From the NCBI GenBank assembly GCA_014607495.2, contig CP053169.1, positions 6,138,001 to 6,202,000 on the forward strand: a DNA stretch of 64,000 nucleotides, read 5' to 3'. Under the pieces are notes generated by a model. The model did no database searches. It was not told the origin of the DNA and was given only the letters and a program-made list of their open reading frames with translations. The translations under genes and the position numbers were made by a program. This stretch comes from Carposina sasakii (lineage: Eukaryota; Arthropoda; Insecta; Lepidoptera; Carposinidae). Every line of letters starts with the position of its first letter. Within the stretch, counting starts at the first letter, position 1. This document shows positions 20,968 through 32,431 of this stretch, one piece after another.

Positions 20968-21781
20968 TAAAAGCAAAGGCAGCAATATCCATTTTTTTTA
21001 GAATGGCAACTTTAAACACAGTCCGTCAGTTGAATGCCATCTTTATATAATTGAAATAACATATACCTGCAAAACTATCAATATCCCCTTTAAAATCGTC
21101 ATTTAAAGTGCAGGTTAGCGTCAAACACAGCAACATCCTAGGTTGTTTACTGCAAAAACAGCAACTTCCCTCTCGACCAATCAGACGTCCGCATTACTCA
21201 CGATTCAATATAAGAAATAGGTGACTTGCATGTGTGATTTTTTATTAGCCTGTATTGTCCTGGGCCAAGGCGGGCAAGGGGGAACCCCACTCTTTCCATT
21301 TCTCTCGGTGGTTCTTCTTGCCAATTCAAGAAGAAGTCATGTGATTTTTTGTTAAATAAAAATAATTTATGTACCATGTAAAGCATTTTAAAGATTTAAG
21401 TATTATTAAAAATGTCATTACAATTTAACTACGTTTTTTACTTCTCATTCCTAAACATTTCATACCTAAGTATCAAGATTACTTACACTTCTTGCACCCT
21501 AAATCAACCACTGCAAAAACAGCAACATCCTAAACGAATTTAAGCAAAAGCAGCAATATCCAAGTATTGGTCGCAAAAACAGCATTATCCAAAATTAATT
21601 ATGTTTTTTGGGAAATGTGTTGCTTTATGGCGAAGTTCTATTCTGCTTTTTATAAATCTAAGATTATTCTTCAACTAAAAACATATAAAACAATAACCTA
21701 AATAGTTTCAATAAGAAATGACCGGAAAAAAACCGTTTCTTGCATTTTAATTAAACTGGATGTTGCTGCTTTTGCTTTTAT
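20968..21781. mobile_element. non-autonomous TIR element with subterminal repeats (hAT-like)
   Basis: Interrupts BEL between the YLSH and LSELQQ codons. The ends are inverted repeats: TATAAAAGCAAAGGCAGCAA on the left, and the complement of TTGCTGCTTTTGCTTTTATA on the right. TGAGTCA and TGACTCA flank the two ends; as these are each other's reverse complement, a 7-8 bp duplication is likely but not certain. GCAAAAACAGCAACATCC-like motifs recur inside near 21128, 21152, 21513, 21543 and 21572, as expected of transposase binding sites. No transposase is encoded. Confidence 0.7.
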
Positions 21782-22035
21782 ATGACTCATTTGTCGGAGT
21801 TACAGCAGCGCAAGAAATGGCGCACTGCTCAACAAAACATGAAACCAGGAGATCTGGTCCTAATAAAGGATGATCAGCTGCCACCATTAAAATGGACGCT
21901 CGGACGAATTAACAAGTTATATCCTGGAACTGATGGATTCTGCCGAGTTGCAGATATCACACACAGAAGGGTGTCATTAGAAGAGCTCTGTCTAAGCTGT
22001 ATCCTCTTGAAGACGTTTGAAATGCTGCTTTCTTT
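21782..22035 (+). pseudogene. BEL/Pao integrase C-terminal end
   Basis: The segment HLSELQQRKKWRTAQQNMKP, then GDLVLIKDDQLPPLKWTLGR, then CRVADITHRRV and a cysteine-containing end, is the classic BEL/Pao C-terminus. The G-rich run at 22038-22048 (GGGGGGGAGGA) is the polypurine tract. Confidence 0.82.
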
Positions 22036-22049
22036 CAAAGGGGGGGAGG

Positions 22050-22290
22050 ATGTTGCTGCTAGCAACCAACCTCCGCGGTCACGGACCTTACTTGCCGCTT
22101 GAAGCCAACAGCGTCTTATTCAAAGTTTTTAAATATTTTTTTCTTACAAAAAAGGAGAAAAAAAGATTCGTGTTAATTTTGCAGATAATTTTATATTTTT
22201 AATAATTTCTATAATTTTCCTGTAAATAAGTACATTTGAAATAAATAATAATTGCCAAGTAATCGGGTCCAACTCATTTGGTGTTTCTCT
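22050..22290 (+). repeat. probable BEL 3' LTR (end uncertain)
   Basis: Starts TGTTGCTGCTAGC directly after the polypurine tract, as BEL LTRs do (TGTT…). The right end near 22290 is a guess, because the 5' LTR is not in the window for comparison. Confidence 0.5.
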
Positions 22291-22549
22291 AGAAACAGTT
22301 TATTAACTTGAAATTTTCAAGTGTATGGCAATTTGTTTTATTGGACAAACTGCGTGGAATGAAACGTAATGAAAGACAAAGAAAGAATATAATATTGCTA
22401 TCTCCCTCTATAAATAGTGATGTACCTCCTAATATGTCACGTGGTATCGAGAATATAGATATGTACTCTGTCACAATTTGAAATACCTATAAAGATGTCA
22501 TAGCTAAAGTATTTTACACTCCACACGAGCATTCGAAATTTCGGATTAA
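22291..22549. other. intergenic, nothing recognised
   Basis: AT-rich DNA between the BEL end and the next Helitron; no coding or structural signal that I can support. Confidence 0.4.
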
Positions 22550-22976
22550 TCTAAACATATAATAAAATTGTAACGGATCGCTGTCTGTACATGGAGGATA
22601 TATCTTCTCTGTCTAGACCTTTTCCCATTTACTTGGGGTCGGCCTTCGTTATACGCATTAATCTATACATGTAATAAAAATGTAACGGATCGCTGTCTGT
22701 ACATGGAAGATATATAAGCAAAAATATTATAGATACCTTTATCAACGCAATAGTACCCAATACAATGATTTTTGGAATTTTTGTATGTTTGTCTGTTTGT
22801 TTGTCGGTTTGTCTGTTTGTCTGTGCGTTTGTGCACGCTAATCTCAGAAACGGCTGAACCGATTTCGATGCAATTTTCAGGAATATATTTTGACAGGTCC
22901 CATTTAACATATAGGCTACTTTTTATCCCGGGAAAATGTTTTTGTCCCAGATAATTTCGACGCGGGCATCTACTAG
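22550..22976 (+). mobile_element. non-autonomous Helitron, family 1, with duplicated 5' end
   Basis: A complete copy runs from A|TCTATACATG at 22662 to CTAG|T at 22976. A second partial start lies upstream, A|TCTAAACATATAATAAAA at 22550. An array of TTTGTCTG units (22788-22830) and CAGAAACGGCTGAACCGATT are family features. Confidence 0.75.
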
Positions 22977-22989
22977 TTATAAATAAATA

Positions 22990-23222
22990 AATATTCACAT
23001 ATTACACAACATATTAACCTAGTCCCACATTAAGATCCCTAAGGTCTTGTGTAGTGGGTACTAAGCAACGGTATATAAATACATAGATAAGTATAGAAAC
23101 ATCCATGACTCGGAAACAAACATCGATATTCATCATATCAATGTTTGCACCAACCGGGATTCGAACTCAGGACCTATGGCGTCGCAGACAGGGTCACTAC
23201 CTACTAGACCAATCGGCCGTCA
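22990..23222 (-). mobile_element. tRNA-derived SINE, family A
   Basis: Inverted copy of 3524-3755. It contains the reverse complement of the body (AACATCCATGACTCGGAAAC) and of box B (ACCGGGATTCGAACT). Confidence 0.72.
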
Positions 23223-23735
23223 ATTAACTATGTCAATTAACTAATATAACTAAATTAACATATGTACCTTGAATAAAATAATTAATTTAATTTCAAAATA
23301 TTGTTTTATCTTGAATAATTTCCACCGATGAAAATGGTTTACAAAAAATTAATGATGTTTTTGGAATTATTTGTTTAATCATGCAAATCGAATATCGTGT
23401 AATTCTTGCATTAACATTACGATGAAAAGTTCAGTGACAAAATGCTAGCTTATAGCGTGAGAGAATACCTTTATGATATGCCTACCTTCGTGATAGATGC
23501 AGCTGATGATATTGTATTCTAGTAAAGCCATGGATCTGCATAACAAAATTTTACTACGATGATAATAACAAAGGTGGACTATTAAATTAAACAAAGGTTT
23601 TTATGGTTTTTGGTCCATAAATCACATTAATGTCCAGTTTTTAATATCACATTTCTAGGTATTATAAAAGTTGAATAAAGCTTACTTAGATGGTGTGACA
23701 TCTTTAAAGAGGGGAATTCATTTGCGAGAGAACTT
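23223..23735. other. intergenic, nothing recognised
   Basis: AT-rich, no protein-like frame and no repeat family identified. Confidence 0.4.
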
Positions 23736-23848
23736 TCTTTCTTTCTTTCTTTATTGTACACAGAAAATATATAGCAGGTAATTATATAACATAGATAATG
23801 TACAAAGGCGAGCTTATATCTTAAAGATATTTCTTCCAGCAAACCAGT
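23736..23848 (-). mobile_element. retroposon 3'-end repeat, family E
   Basis: Inverted copy of 4899-5012, starting with a (TTTC)n tract and TTTATTGTACACAG and ending with ATTTCTTCCAGCAAACCA. Confidence 0.6.
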
Positions 23849-24193
23849 TGAACTTGTTTTTTTCTTAATATTTATGTAATATCAAATTAGTCATTATCAT
23901 GCAGGATTTCATAATTTATACGGATTAGCTAGGTATGTACTACTTTTGTTATTTTTATCTTAATGTTTTTGAAAATTGTTTTGTTTTTTTAACTTAATTT
24001 AATACAATAGAATCCCACTTCCAATGTAGTCGGGTAAAATCCGCAAAGGTGCATAAGTTTCCCAACTAGGTATAATATACTACGTTACAGAAAGAAAATG
24101 CACATCCTTTAGCTTCTGTTGTCAATTGTGTCAATGTCATAATAATTTGGCTGTCAGCTTGACGTTTTCTCCGATTTTTTTTCAGTAATAATA

Positions 24194-24229
24194 ATGGCGC
24201 ACTTGCGAAAGGTGCATAGTGTTCTATGA
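24194..24229 (+). promoter_or_regulatory. short upstream ORF in the RILPL leader
   Basis: ATGGCGCACTTGCG… encodes 11 codons and a TGA, 84 bases before the proposed RILPL start and out of its way. It would lie in the mRNA leader if transcription begins upstream, and could dampen translation. The transcript start is not known. Confidence 0.3.
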
Positions 24230-24313
24230 TTTCGGACTATTTATTTTCATTATTAGTGTTGTGTGGTAAAAATAAATAGATTAATGCCGTACCACAGGCG
24301 ATTGTCGGTAAAA

Positions 24314-24583
24314 ATGACGGATTTTGACGACGAAGTTACCGTGGTCGATGTCTACGATCTCGCTTCGGACATTGGGAAGGAATGTGAAATAATAATCGAA
24401 AAATACGGCCCTGACGCCGTTACGTCTCTTCTACCAAAAGTTATAAATGCTTTGGAGTTGTTGGAGAACTTGGCCGTGCGAAATGAAAAGGAAAATCAGG
24501 CTTTTCACGAGCTAACTGCGAAGATATCACAGCTGGAGAATGACAAGATAGAAAAGGCTGAATACAGACAACGCTTCGAAAAG
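24314..24583 (+). CDS. Rilpl: RILP-like protein, coding exon 1 (RH1 domain)
   Basis: Ninety codons ending at an AAG|gtatgt donor in phase 0. The protein starts MTDFDDEVTVVDVYDLASDI, then reads GKECEIIIEKYGPDAVTSLL and PKVINALELLENLAVRNEKE. This is the RILP homology 1 region that starts RILP, RILPL1 and RILPL2 and forms a coiled coil that binds motor adaptors and myosin Va. Family members act as effectors of Rab GTPases on lysosomes and at the base of cilia, with phospho-Rab8/10 binding in vertebrates. ATG 24314 fits the usual family start. An in-frame ATG at 24284 would add ten residues (MPYHRRLSVK) without family support. The rest of the gene lies downstream on the same strand, across about 33 kb. 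Confidence 0.85.
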
Positions 24584-25895
24584 GTATGTTGTAGAGGTCA
24601 CTGTTAAGTAAATTGCTTCTTTAGTGCGTGTAGAACTGCACGAAATAGTAGCTGTAGTTACGACACGCTAATATTCGGTGCAATGCAGTTGCAAAAGGAC
24701 TTCTCTTCAGCACATTATACCTACTGTCGTGACATTGACATCATCAGTGTACTAAAGTCGCCATTCACGTGGAAGTAATTACTTTGTATTGTAACCAGCA
24801 TTTACTCCTGAATTTGAATTTGTTTCTTGTCTATAGGTAGTCTGCTGATTCACAAAAGATTGCTAAGAATTAGCTTGCCTCAAGTCTATTCCATCTCTGT
24901 ATACATATAAACTTTACAGCTTGTGTAGAAGAGAACATAATATTAGTACAATACTTTATTGTCATTATCGAGTAGGTATTTAGTTTGTATTTCTAGTATT
25001 TTGCTTCAAAATTGTTATGATGAAATCTTTACAAAAAGTTTAGTTCCTTAAGATCTATAAAAATAAATACCCAAACAATTTATGGTTCAGTTAATTAAAA
25101 TTGAAGACGAATAAGTAATACTAACCTACCTTTTCAAGAAAACAGTAAAATATTAAATTACTTAACCACATGGCAAAATTGAAACAGCTTTATTTAATCT
25201 TTGCTCAATCACTGAACTTTCAAATTCCTTTCACTTTATGTTTGTAGATCAAAATAATGGACAACTTTTGTTCTGGTCTAGACAAATAAATTCAACATCT
25301 TACCATTTAAATCATAATCAATGTATATAGTCAATTCTGACCGTTATAGGTACTTCAACATAAACTTAAGATTGGTTATATCTGTCCCTCTCCATTCTTA
25401 TGTATATGAAGACAGAAGGGAACAGGTAGAAGAAATTTTTGATTTACGTGTACCTTGCAGAGTCTAGGGAAGCACTGAGAAATAATTTTCCAAAATCAAA
25501 CTGGAAGAAAATAAGAATTCTAAAGTTTTAGTGTATGATGTTGTGGGTTAGGTGATCATACTAGTTTTAATTACCTTAATGTTATGACTTGATGATTTAA
25601 AGTTTTATTATTTTTCTTGTAGTAGGTACATATGCAACATCTGCTCATAGTCCTGGCACTGAACACAGTTAACACAAGAACATAAAAAATATTCTTGTAC
25701 ACACACCGGACTTAACATTAATGGCTGAGGGAGAAAGGGGCAGGTAGGACTAATTTTATGTTTAAGTGTGAAGGGTCAGAGTCAACAATAATGTCTTGTA
25801 TATAGTAAACTAAGCTTTATTACTTAAACAATTAGTTCATGGAGCTTAGACGAAACAAAATTACAGCATTTATACTGGTAAAAACAAATGTAAAA

Positions 25896-26226
25896 TCTAT
25901 ACATATAATAAAAATGTAACAGATCGCTGTCTGTACATGGAAGATATATGAGAAAAAATATAATAGGAGACCTTTATCAACGCAATAGAACCCAAAACGA
26001 TGATTTTTTGAATTTTTGTCTGTTTGTCGGTTTGTCTGTGCGTTTGTGCATGCTAATCTCAGAAACGGCTGAACCGATTTCGATGCAGTTTTCAGGAATA
26101 TATTGTGACAGGTCCCACTTAACATATAGGCTACTTTTTATCCCAGGAAAATATTTTTATCCTGGATAATTTCGACATTTTGTTTTTTCTGTAGTCCACG
26201 CGGACGGAGTCGCGGGCGTCCACTAG
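25896..26226 (+). mobile_element. complete non-autonomous Helitron, family 1 (331 bp)
   Basis: Inserted between A (25895) and T (26227), starting TCTATACATATAATAAAA and ending CTAG preceded by a GC hairpin (GGACG-GAGTCGCGGG-CGTCC). These are the diagnostic Helitron ends, and there is no target duplication. This copy sets the boundaries used for the other family members. It codes for nothing. Confidence 0.85.
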
Positions 26227-27848
26227 TATGTAAATAAAATGTAACCTTAACCCACCATGTATGCAGATTGTTTATCAGAATAATAATATATGTACCTAGA
26301 TAGCAAACCAGCATAAGTATCGAGTGTTTCACATAAACATTATTTATTTATTTGCTAGAATTGGTATAATGTTTGGGCTAATAACTTGGCTGGTATTGTT
26401 GAACCTAATAACTATTTGCTTTTCCACTGTGTATAAAATTGGCTTTTAGTTTTAACAGTCTTACTGACTCATCATAATTTATTGGCAATTAAATAATATT
26501 TGACCACACTTCTCTATCTTCTGCTGTCTCTTGCCATTCCAGAAGCCTAAGGATTTCTAAGGGCCTAAGCCCAGCAGTGGAAAACACATATAGGCTACAT
26601 AAAAAACAGTATTTGTTACCCCTCATAATAAATGGTTTTGCAGTTTTAAATAATTTTTTAACAATTTTATTTTATGTGCTCTACACTCTTCCTTACTGTG
26701 TTTCTAGCTACTAGCTGAAGTAGTGAATTGAAGCAATTGGCTTTCCTGCCTTAAAAGGCACTACTGTATAAAGTAATATTTAAGATGACAAAGTGGTCAT
26801 TTCTGACTGTTGCATCACACTTAAACATAAACTTAAAAATGTTCTACCTTTCCCTTTTTGTCTCAGCCATTTAGATTAAGAATGGAGAGGGACAGTTATA
26901 ACTAATTTTAAGTTAATATCTTTAATTTAATAAATATTTTTTTACTAAAATGTTTTTCCAATGTAATATAACTCAACATAGTTACTCAATAAACATTGTG
27001 TTTAGGACTACATATAGTGTGTAGATGCATAATAAATATGAATGATTCATAGTGGTGATGTAGTTATGTTTGATCAGTCTTCTGATCAGACATTTTGTGT
27101 ACCTACCTTATGTAAAAATAGGTATTTTTACTATCATGATCTAAGAGTGCGACCAAACAGGTGTTTGGCTACCATGTTTTAAACTTAAAATGGGACATGC
27201 TTAAAATGTGCTTATTAACTGTCTTTTTAACTGACTTCAAAAATAGAGGTTATAAATTCGTGTTTTTTTTTTTAAATTTTATGTGTGTTACCTCAGAACT
27301 CCGTCGTTTATGAACCGATTTCAATTTTTTTATATAGTTGGTCATGGCATACTTCCAGGTTGGTCCCATATTCACCACATCAGGATCTGATGATGGGATC
27401 TTGGAGAAATCGAGGGCAATCCTCGAATATTGTAGGCACATGTAGTCTGTTTTTATACTTTTACTGAGCGTTTTGATCACCTACATATAAAACATAACAT
27501 CTGATGATGGAATCTGTAAGGAATCTAGGGAAATCCTCAAATATGAAAGGCATGAGTAGTCCTTTTTTAGATTTTTATAGAGAATTTTGGTCAGCTACAC
27601 ATAATATAAAGGAAACGAGGGTCTGATGATGGAGACACCGAAAAACAGATAGTGGAACTTTTTAGTAACATAATCCCTCTATGGCAGGGGGAGGCCTACG
27701 TCCAGTAGTGGACTGCAATAGGCTTATGAAGATGAAGATACTCGTAATTGTGTTAAGTCGTGAAATTGTATGTTGCGTTAAGCCGTGTCCGAAGTAAGAT
27801 GGTTATACAGAAAGAGGTAGACATGAGAATATGATGAATGAAAGAAGA

Positions 27849-28190
27849 GTACCTACATATTGCACCGACCTCAAATTATTGGGAACAGGGCAGGAAGAAG
27901 GAGTGTAATTATATGTTGCTTAAATAAGAGTGTACATGGCTGTTGTGCTGCCAAATCTCTTATATTCCTCTGGGGCGTGGTACATGTACCGTCGCCACAT
28001 ACGCACTCTGGATCGATTCCACCTCAAGTGCCTCCGATCCAGCATGAACGCCAACTTAGTAATATCTAGGAGTAGAAGTGGTCGCCATGACCGAAATCGG
28101 TCGGAGAGGTCATCATTATCATCATCATAAGCCTAGTCCTTTTTCTCTTTTGTCATGTGGCCTATTTAATCATTTTTAACTATGGACCTT
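27849..28190 (+). mobile_element. LINE 3'-end fragment
   Basis: The frame at 27930-28130 reads [20 protein letters not shown] then [15 protein letters not shown], the C-terminal region after the RT domain of many insect LINEs. A GATGACCGAAATCGGTC dyad and (ATC)n follow. From 28030 on it is the same sequence as window positions 1-150 apart from indels. Confidence 0.7.
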
Positions 28191-28730
28191 TCTTAGAGAA
28201 AGGTAAATGCAGGAACTGCAGCTGTAGCAGGAAGTTGGTGAGAACGACATAATATCTCATGTCTAACAGACAAATTCATAGAAACTATGTGGAAACTATA
28301 AAATAGACAAAGTAAGTGTATACATGTACCTCCCGTGTAACAAGGGGGTGCAAGCTAAGACTTCTTTCAGTGTAAATTCTTTAAGTTCTGACTCACCAAC
28401 TCTCTTTTGTTGGTACTAAGTATGTGAGAATCTTTCAAATGACGCAGGCTGTGTTCCTAAGTCGACTCTTACGACATGCACGGAAGGAGATGCAGCTATG
28501 TATTCTACTGTAGCCCCACATCAGTACAGGTTATAATTAAAAAGTTTACCTACCTACACATGTTTGTTTTGCATTGAGATTTCCAGATATATCACTGTCA
28601 ATATCCTGCTTTAAGTGTTTATTTATGGTACCTATTATATGTATGTACAATCTCTTTCTATTGCTGACTGGAGATCCATCTAAACTAGAGGCTAGCCTCG
28701 CATCAGCACAGGAATCTATAACAAAAATAT

Positions 28731-29002
28731 TACATACATACATACATATAATCACGCCTTTATCCCTTACGGGGTAGGCAGAGCACCAAGGGCCGATAGA
28801 ACCACATGGTGCCACTTCTGACCAATTTTGAGGGTATAGTTGAAATGTACAAGTTCGGTTAGTAGTGACAGGTGGTCAGCCCATCGCCTACAAAACACCA
28901 AGACCCTCTTGTCCCTCTACTGACTTGTACAGTATGCCCGGGAAGAGAAGCAGCTGTAGTATTATATACGTTATTTTTTCACTCCCAGAGCAGCATAGAA
29001 GA
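28731..29002 (+). repeat. interspersed repeat, family D
   Basis: Near-identical to 1821-2083. It ends only about 40 bp before the acceptor of RILPL exon 2. Confidence 0.65.
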
Positions 29003-29040
29003 TATTAATAAATAAATAAATAATAAAATATTAATTGCAG

Positions 29041-29158
29041 GAAATAGAAGCTATCGAAGAGCAATGGCGGTCGGAGTCGGCGGAGCTGGTGACGGCCGTC
29101 GCGAGGCTGCAGGAGGACAACAAACGTCTTCGGCGCACTCTCAATGCGCCCTCTGACG
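29041..29158 (+). CDS. Rilpl: RILP-like protein, coding exon 2
   Basis: 118 bp after ttaattgcag, ending ACG|gtgagc in phase 1. It encodes EIEAIEEQWRSESAELVTAV then ARLQEDNKRLRRTLNAPSD, a heptad-patterned helix that continues the RH1 coiled coil of exon 1 without a break in phase. It is GC-rich compared with the surrounding intron. Confidence 0.85.
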
Positions 29159-29941
29159 GTGAGCTAGCATTTTAAAGATAGTGGACCTTCCGAAACTTCA
29201 TCCTAAGAAATCCCGTAAACTTCCGAACCTGTGGCAATTTCGAAAAAGGAGATTTCTTATCAAATAGCTACTACATTCATCCGCTCAAACTTAAGAAAAT
29301 TAACTTCCATTCTTGTGAGAATTTCGGAAAATCCTTATCGGATGCTAAGTCATACGAAAAATACACTTAAAATTTTAGGTATCTACTATCAGCCAGCGGT
29401 TTAGGTTAATCATTTAGCTGTTTCACACACATTTTTATGCCGGTCGATAGATGACAGACGCTTGAGAATAGTCGCCCGTCATACTCAATTCCCGACACGA
29501 TAAGGGTTTTTTATGGTAGCAAAATATAGATCTAATTTTTTAGACTTTTGTGAATAATTCTGTAAATATTCCTACTACTTATTATCGCTACATCAATTTT
29601 ATTATCAAGATGGTACCTACGTGTGGTGTTAACCTCCTCAGCATCCTTCTTCCAAACTGTAAAACCTAATTTAGAAAAAAAAAATTAACTACATAATCAA
29701 TGAATGTTCTTTTCCTGTCTTTTCTACCTCATGAGCAGGTGCCATAAGTATTCCTTATGCTCCTACAAAATTCGGTTGACGGCTAAATCCTTCAAGATTG
29801 ATCGCATTCATTTGTTGAATGGAGCACGCGCCTACCAACGACTCTCATGAACATTTAAAATGATTTGTTTTGTTTTCCATTCGCTAGGCTTTTTAGAAAA
29901 GTGTTTATCGATCACCAGTACAGCAATTAAAATGGAAAACG

Positions 29942-30120
29942 GCCCCCTGATTACGTAAAATTAGCGATCAGCAAAATTCGCGCGGTGATTGCGCCGAAGA
30001 CGCGCGATCTGTCAAAAAAATTCGTATTACCTAAGCCTATCGCTTATCGTTCGCTAATCGTGCAAAATTTTAACAATTTTCGCTATGGTTTTGCTTTTGC
30101 AAATTAGGTAATCAGGGGGC
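29942..30120. mobile_element. short TIR element (MITE)
   Basis: Ends GCCCCCTGATTACGTAA and TTAGGTAATCAGGGGGC are near-perfect inverted repeats. The interior also has partial dyads (TTAGCGATCAGCAAAATT, CGCTAATCGTGCAAAATT). No coding capacity, and the target duplication is not clear. Confidence 0.65.
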
Positions 30121-30195
30121 GGATTGCGGTGTGATGTCGCCGGCGTGTAATAGTATCTCCCCATGTCTACTCGTGGGTATCGTAAGGGGTGATTA

Positions 30196-30370
30196 AGAGT
30201 TTCCAGCAGCTGTGTTCTCGAAATGGGGTAGTCTGAATTGCAGGATCATAAAAGAGATCACAGCAACGATTAGCATAGCGAGGCCAAGTGTGAAAGATCA
30301 GTGACAAGTTGTTAGATCATCGCTTGAGAGGACGCTCTTGAGTTCCTTAGTCAACTCTTACGACAAGCAC
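30196..30370 (-). repeat. interspersed repeat, family C
   Basis: Inverted and diverged; AGCTGTGTTCTCGAAATGGG and GATCAGTGACAAGTTG are the complements of the family landmarks. Confidence 0.5.
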
Positions 30371-31331
30371 ATATTCTTAAAATGAATACAAATAAAATAT
30401 GTTTCACCGACAAGGCGACGACACCTAGCGTAATATTTTCCTACACGTTTGGATAATACAAATTCATGTGTCAAGGACATTGTGTTAATTGCGTTACATG
30501 CATGTTTCTATGTAAATAATACTTGAAGTGTAAATCTAAATGCTGATTGGTTGGTTGACTTCAGGCATGCTCGATTTAAACGTCATCATTTACTTTGACG
30601 AGCAAAAATGTCGACGATTTCAAATATGCCGAAATTCCCACGGCAAAATTAGTAAATGCTTATTGAAATCGTCCGCAATGACAATAATATTGTAATAAAT
30701 AATGTATTATGAAAATGTTTATTGTTGTGCTAATGTTATTTAACGGCAATTCCTGTTCATCACGATGATTATGAGTTTCTGAGAATGATTTCAATAGACT
30801 CTGGGACACTGAAAGCTTTCTCTGGCTTAATAGACAGCCAAGTGATCAATCAACGAGACGCTTGCAATTTCTAATTCTTACTTACGTAGTAGGTAGTAGT
30901 TATAATAATAAATTTTGGGGCAATAAAAGATATTGCCTGTGATTCTGGATAAATGGCAAGAGTGAATAGATACGGGCAATAGTGGCACGAACATAAACAT
31001 TGGCGACGTGTTAAAGAAAGGTCTCGTCAAAATCCCACGAAACCGAGTATGTATGAAGATTTTATTAATGTGGACGAGGCGAAAGAGGTATGTTTGGAAC
31101 GTATCCACTTAATGGAGATCTGTCTGTACTACAGATTCTGTAGTCTCTGCCTAGCCTACGTCTATGGGACATAGGCGTGTGGTTATGTATGAATGTATAG
31201 TATATACCACTAAACTTGAATCGGACAAGCACGAACCTCTTGATACCTACTCCGTAACGCTATCGTCACACTGCCATATCTCATAGATTTTGCTAGCGAA
31301 TCGAGTTACGAAGCATACAAAGATTCATTCT

Positions 31332-31485
31332 TACCCTACGGTTTTCTGTACGTAACGTCTTCTATTCTATGCTATAACATACCTCTACCACCCACAGGTA
31401 CCAGCGCTTACTTACCCTATGGTTTCCTGTACGTAATATCCACTATTCTGTGCCATAACACCTCTACAATACACAGGCACCAGCG
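31332..31485 (+). repeat. tandem duplication that copies a splice acceptor
   Basis: Two adjacent units of about 75-77 bp, each running from CTTACCCTAYGGTTTYCTGT to a CACAGGYACCAGCG end. The second unit supplies the real acceptor of RILPL exon 3 (cacag|GCACCAGCGCG). The first has the same acceptor context (cacag|GTACCAGCG) at about 31396, followed by intron-like sequence. Confidence 0.75.
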
Positions 31486-31616
31486 CGCCGCCATCGCCGG
31501 CCCGCGAACAGGACCAAGAGGTCCTCTCCCGTCTGAGCAGCACAGCCGAGAAGCAGCGCTCGACGCTGCGGCTGCAAGAGGTTCAGCTGCAGGAGAAGCA
31601 GCAGATGATTGATAGC
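31477..31616 (+). CDS. Rilpl: RILP-like protein, coding exon 3
   Basis: 140 bp from acacag to AGC|gtgagt, phase 1 in and phase 0 out, which fits exon 2. It encodes GTSAPPSPAREQDQEVLSRL then SSTAEKQRSTLRLQEVQLQE and KQQMIDS: a short Pro/Ser linker and then a Gln/Glu-rich coiled coil. It starts a 16-kb intron. Confidence 0.85.
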
Positions 31617-32431
31617 GTGAGTAAGACTGTTGAGGACATAAGAGAATACATACGCCATAGAGCGCCAGTGATGCTTGGTTCTATCCTAGCGTCTTGTTTT
31701 TATGAAAGAGGACTGCCTGTTCATATTGGTGCCCACCGATCTTATATTGAAATGCGTGCTCTATAGCGTATGTATACTCTGTGGTTGAGGCTATTTCAAT
31801 TTTTTTAAATAACATTCTTACTTTATACCTGTGAACAGCAAACGAAAGCGTAAAGGGTTCAACGCCAAAATGTCGGTCCGCAGCCAATAGCGTATAAGCG
31901 CAATGTCTAAAATAATCAATATGTCAGAATGTACTGAGCTCAAGAGCAATCAAGATTTGTACCTGTTCAAAATTCTATACTTACACCTACTTACATTTTT
32001 ACCGAAAAATTATAGATTTTTGCATGAATTAATGATAATTTAATACTAATAAAAACCTCTATGTATCTCAGGAGCCCTATTATTTTTACAAGCTTTTATT
32101 TAACTTGCAATGTATATTTGTTCGGGTGAAATCTTACAACTCAATTTTAAGGCACTTGCCCTCAACCGATTGGGCTGAAATTTGGTGAGCACGTTCAGTT
32201 CGGATGACAATGCATGATTAACAGTGTGACGTCATTCTAAATCCAACATGGCGGCATACCCACAATGGCGGACCAATTATTTTTAATGCATTCCTACAAT
32301 ATGGGTATCAAATTAAAGGGCTAGCTGAGAGTAACTCGAAAAAAATGCGACGTCACTCTTAATCCAATATGGCGGACTTCTAAAACTTGAAAATCTATTT
32401 TGAAACAGATATTTTTAGTATAAAATAAAAT

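Larger units (their letters stand above)
7206..22290 (+). mobile_element. degenerate BEL/Pao LTR retrotransposon with three nested insertions
   Basis: Pieces of one BEL/Pao polyprotein occur in the right order on the plus strand: late Gag with zinc knuckles (7206-7560), aspartic protease (about 7740-8250), the end of RT and start of RNase H (8450-8601 with 12563-12790), the integrase N-terminal region (12860-13100), integrase core (13105-13361 with 20519-20960) and integrase C-terminus (21783-22020). They are separated by 8606-12558, 13367-20514 and 20968-21781, which are other transposons. Removing these reconnects codons exactly, apart from target duplications. BEL itself has additional deletions: most of RT, and the stretch after the RNase H start. 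Only a 3' LTR-like end is visible. Confidence 0.85.
24584..29040 (+). other. RILPL intron 1 (4.5 kb)
   Basis: GT-AG intron (gtatgt…ttgcag). It contains a complete family 1 Helitron (25896-26226), a LINE tail (27849-28190), a family D repeat (28731-29002), a short family C piece near 28447-28530, and copies of a small TTAAACATAAACTTAA / CAGGTAGGACTAATTTTA repeat near 25350, 25740 and 26810. No other exon was recognised. Confidence 0.6.
29159..31476 (+). other. RILPL intron 2 (2.3 kb)
   Basis: Contains a 179-bp TIR element (29942-30120), an inverted family C repeat (30196-30370), and a duplicated 75-bp segment ending at the exon 3 acceptor (31332-31485). No further exon was recognised. Confidence 0.55.

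Noticed and set aside
22772..22954. Cysteine/valine-rich small protein in the TTTGTCTG repeat
   Set aside because: It lies wholly within a non-coding Helitron and comes from the TTTGTCTG array.
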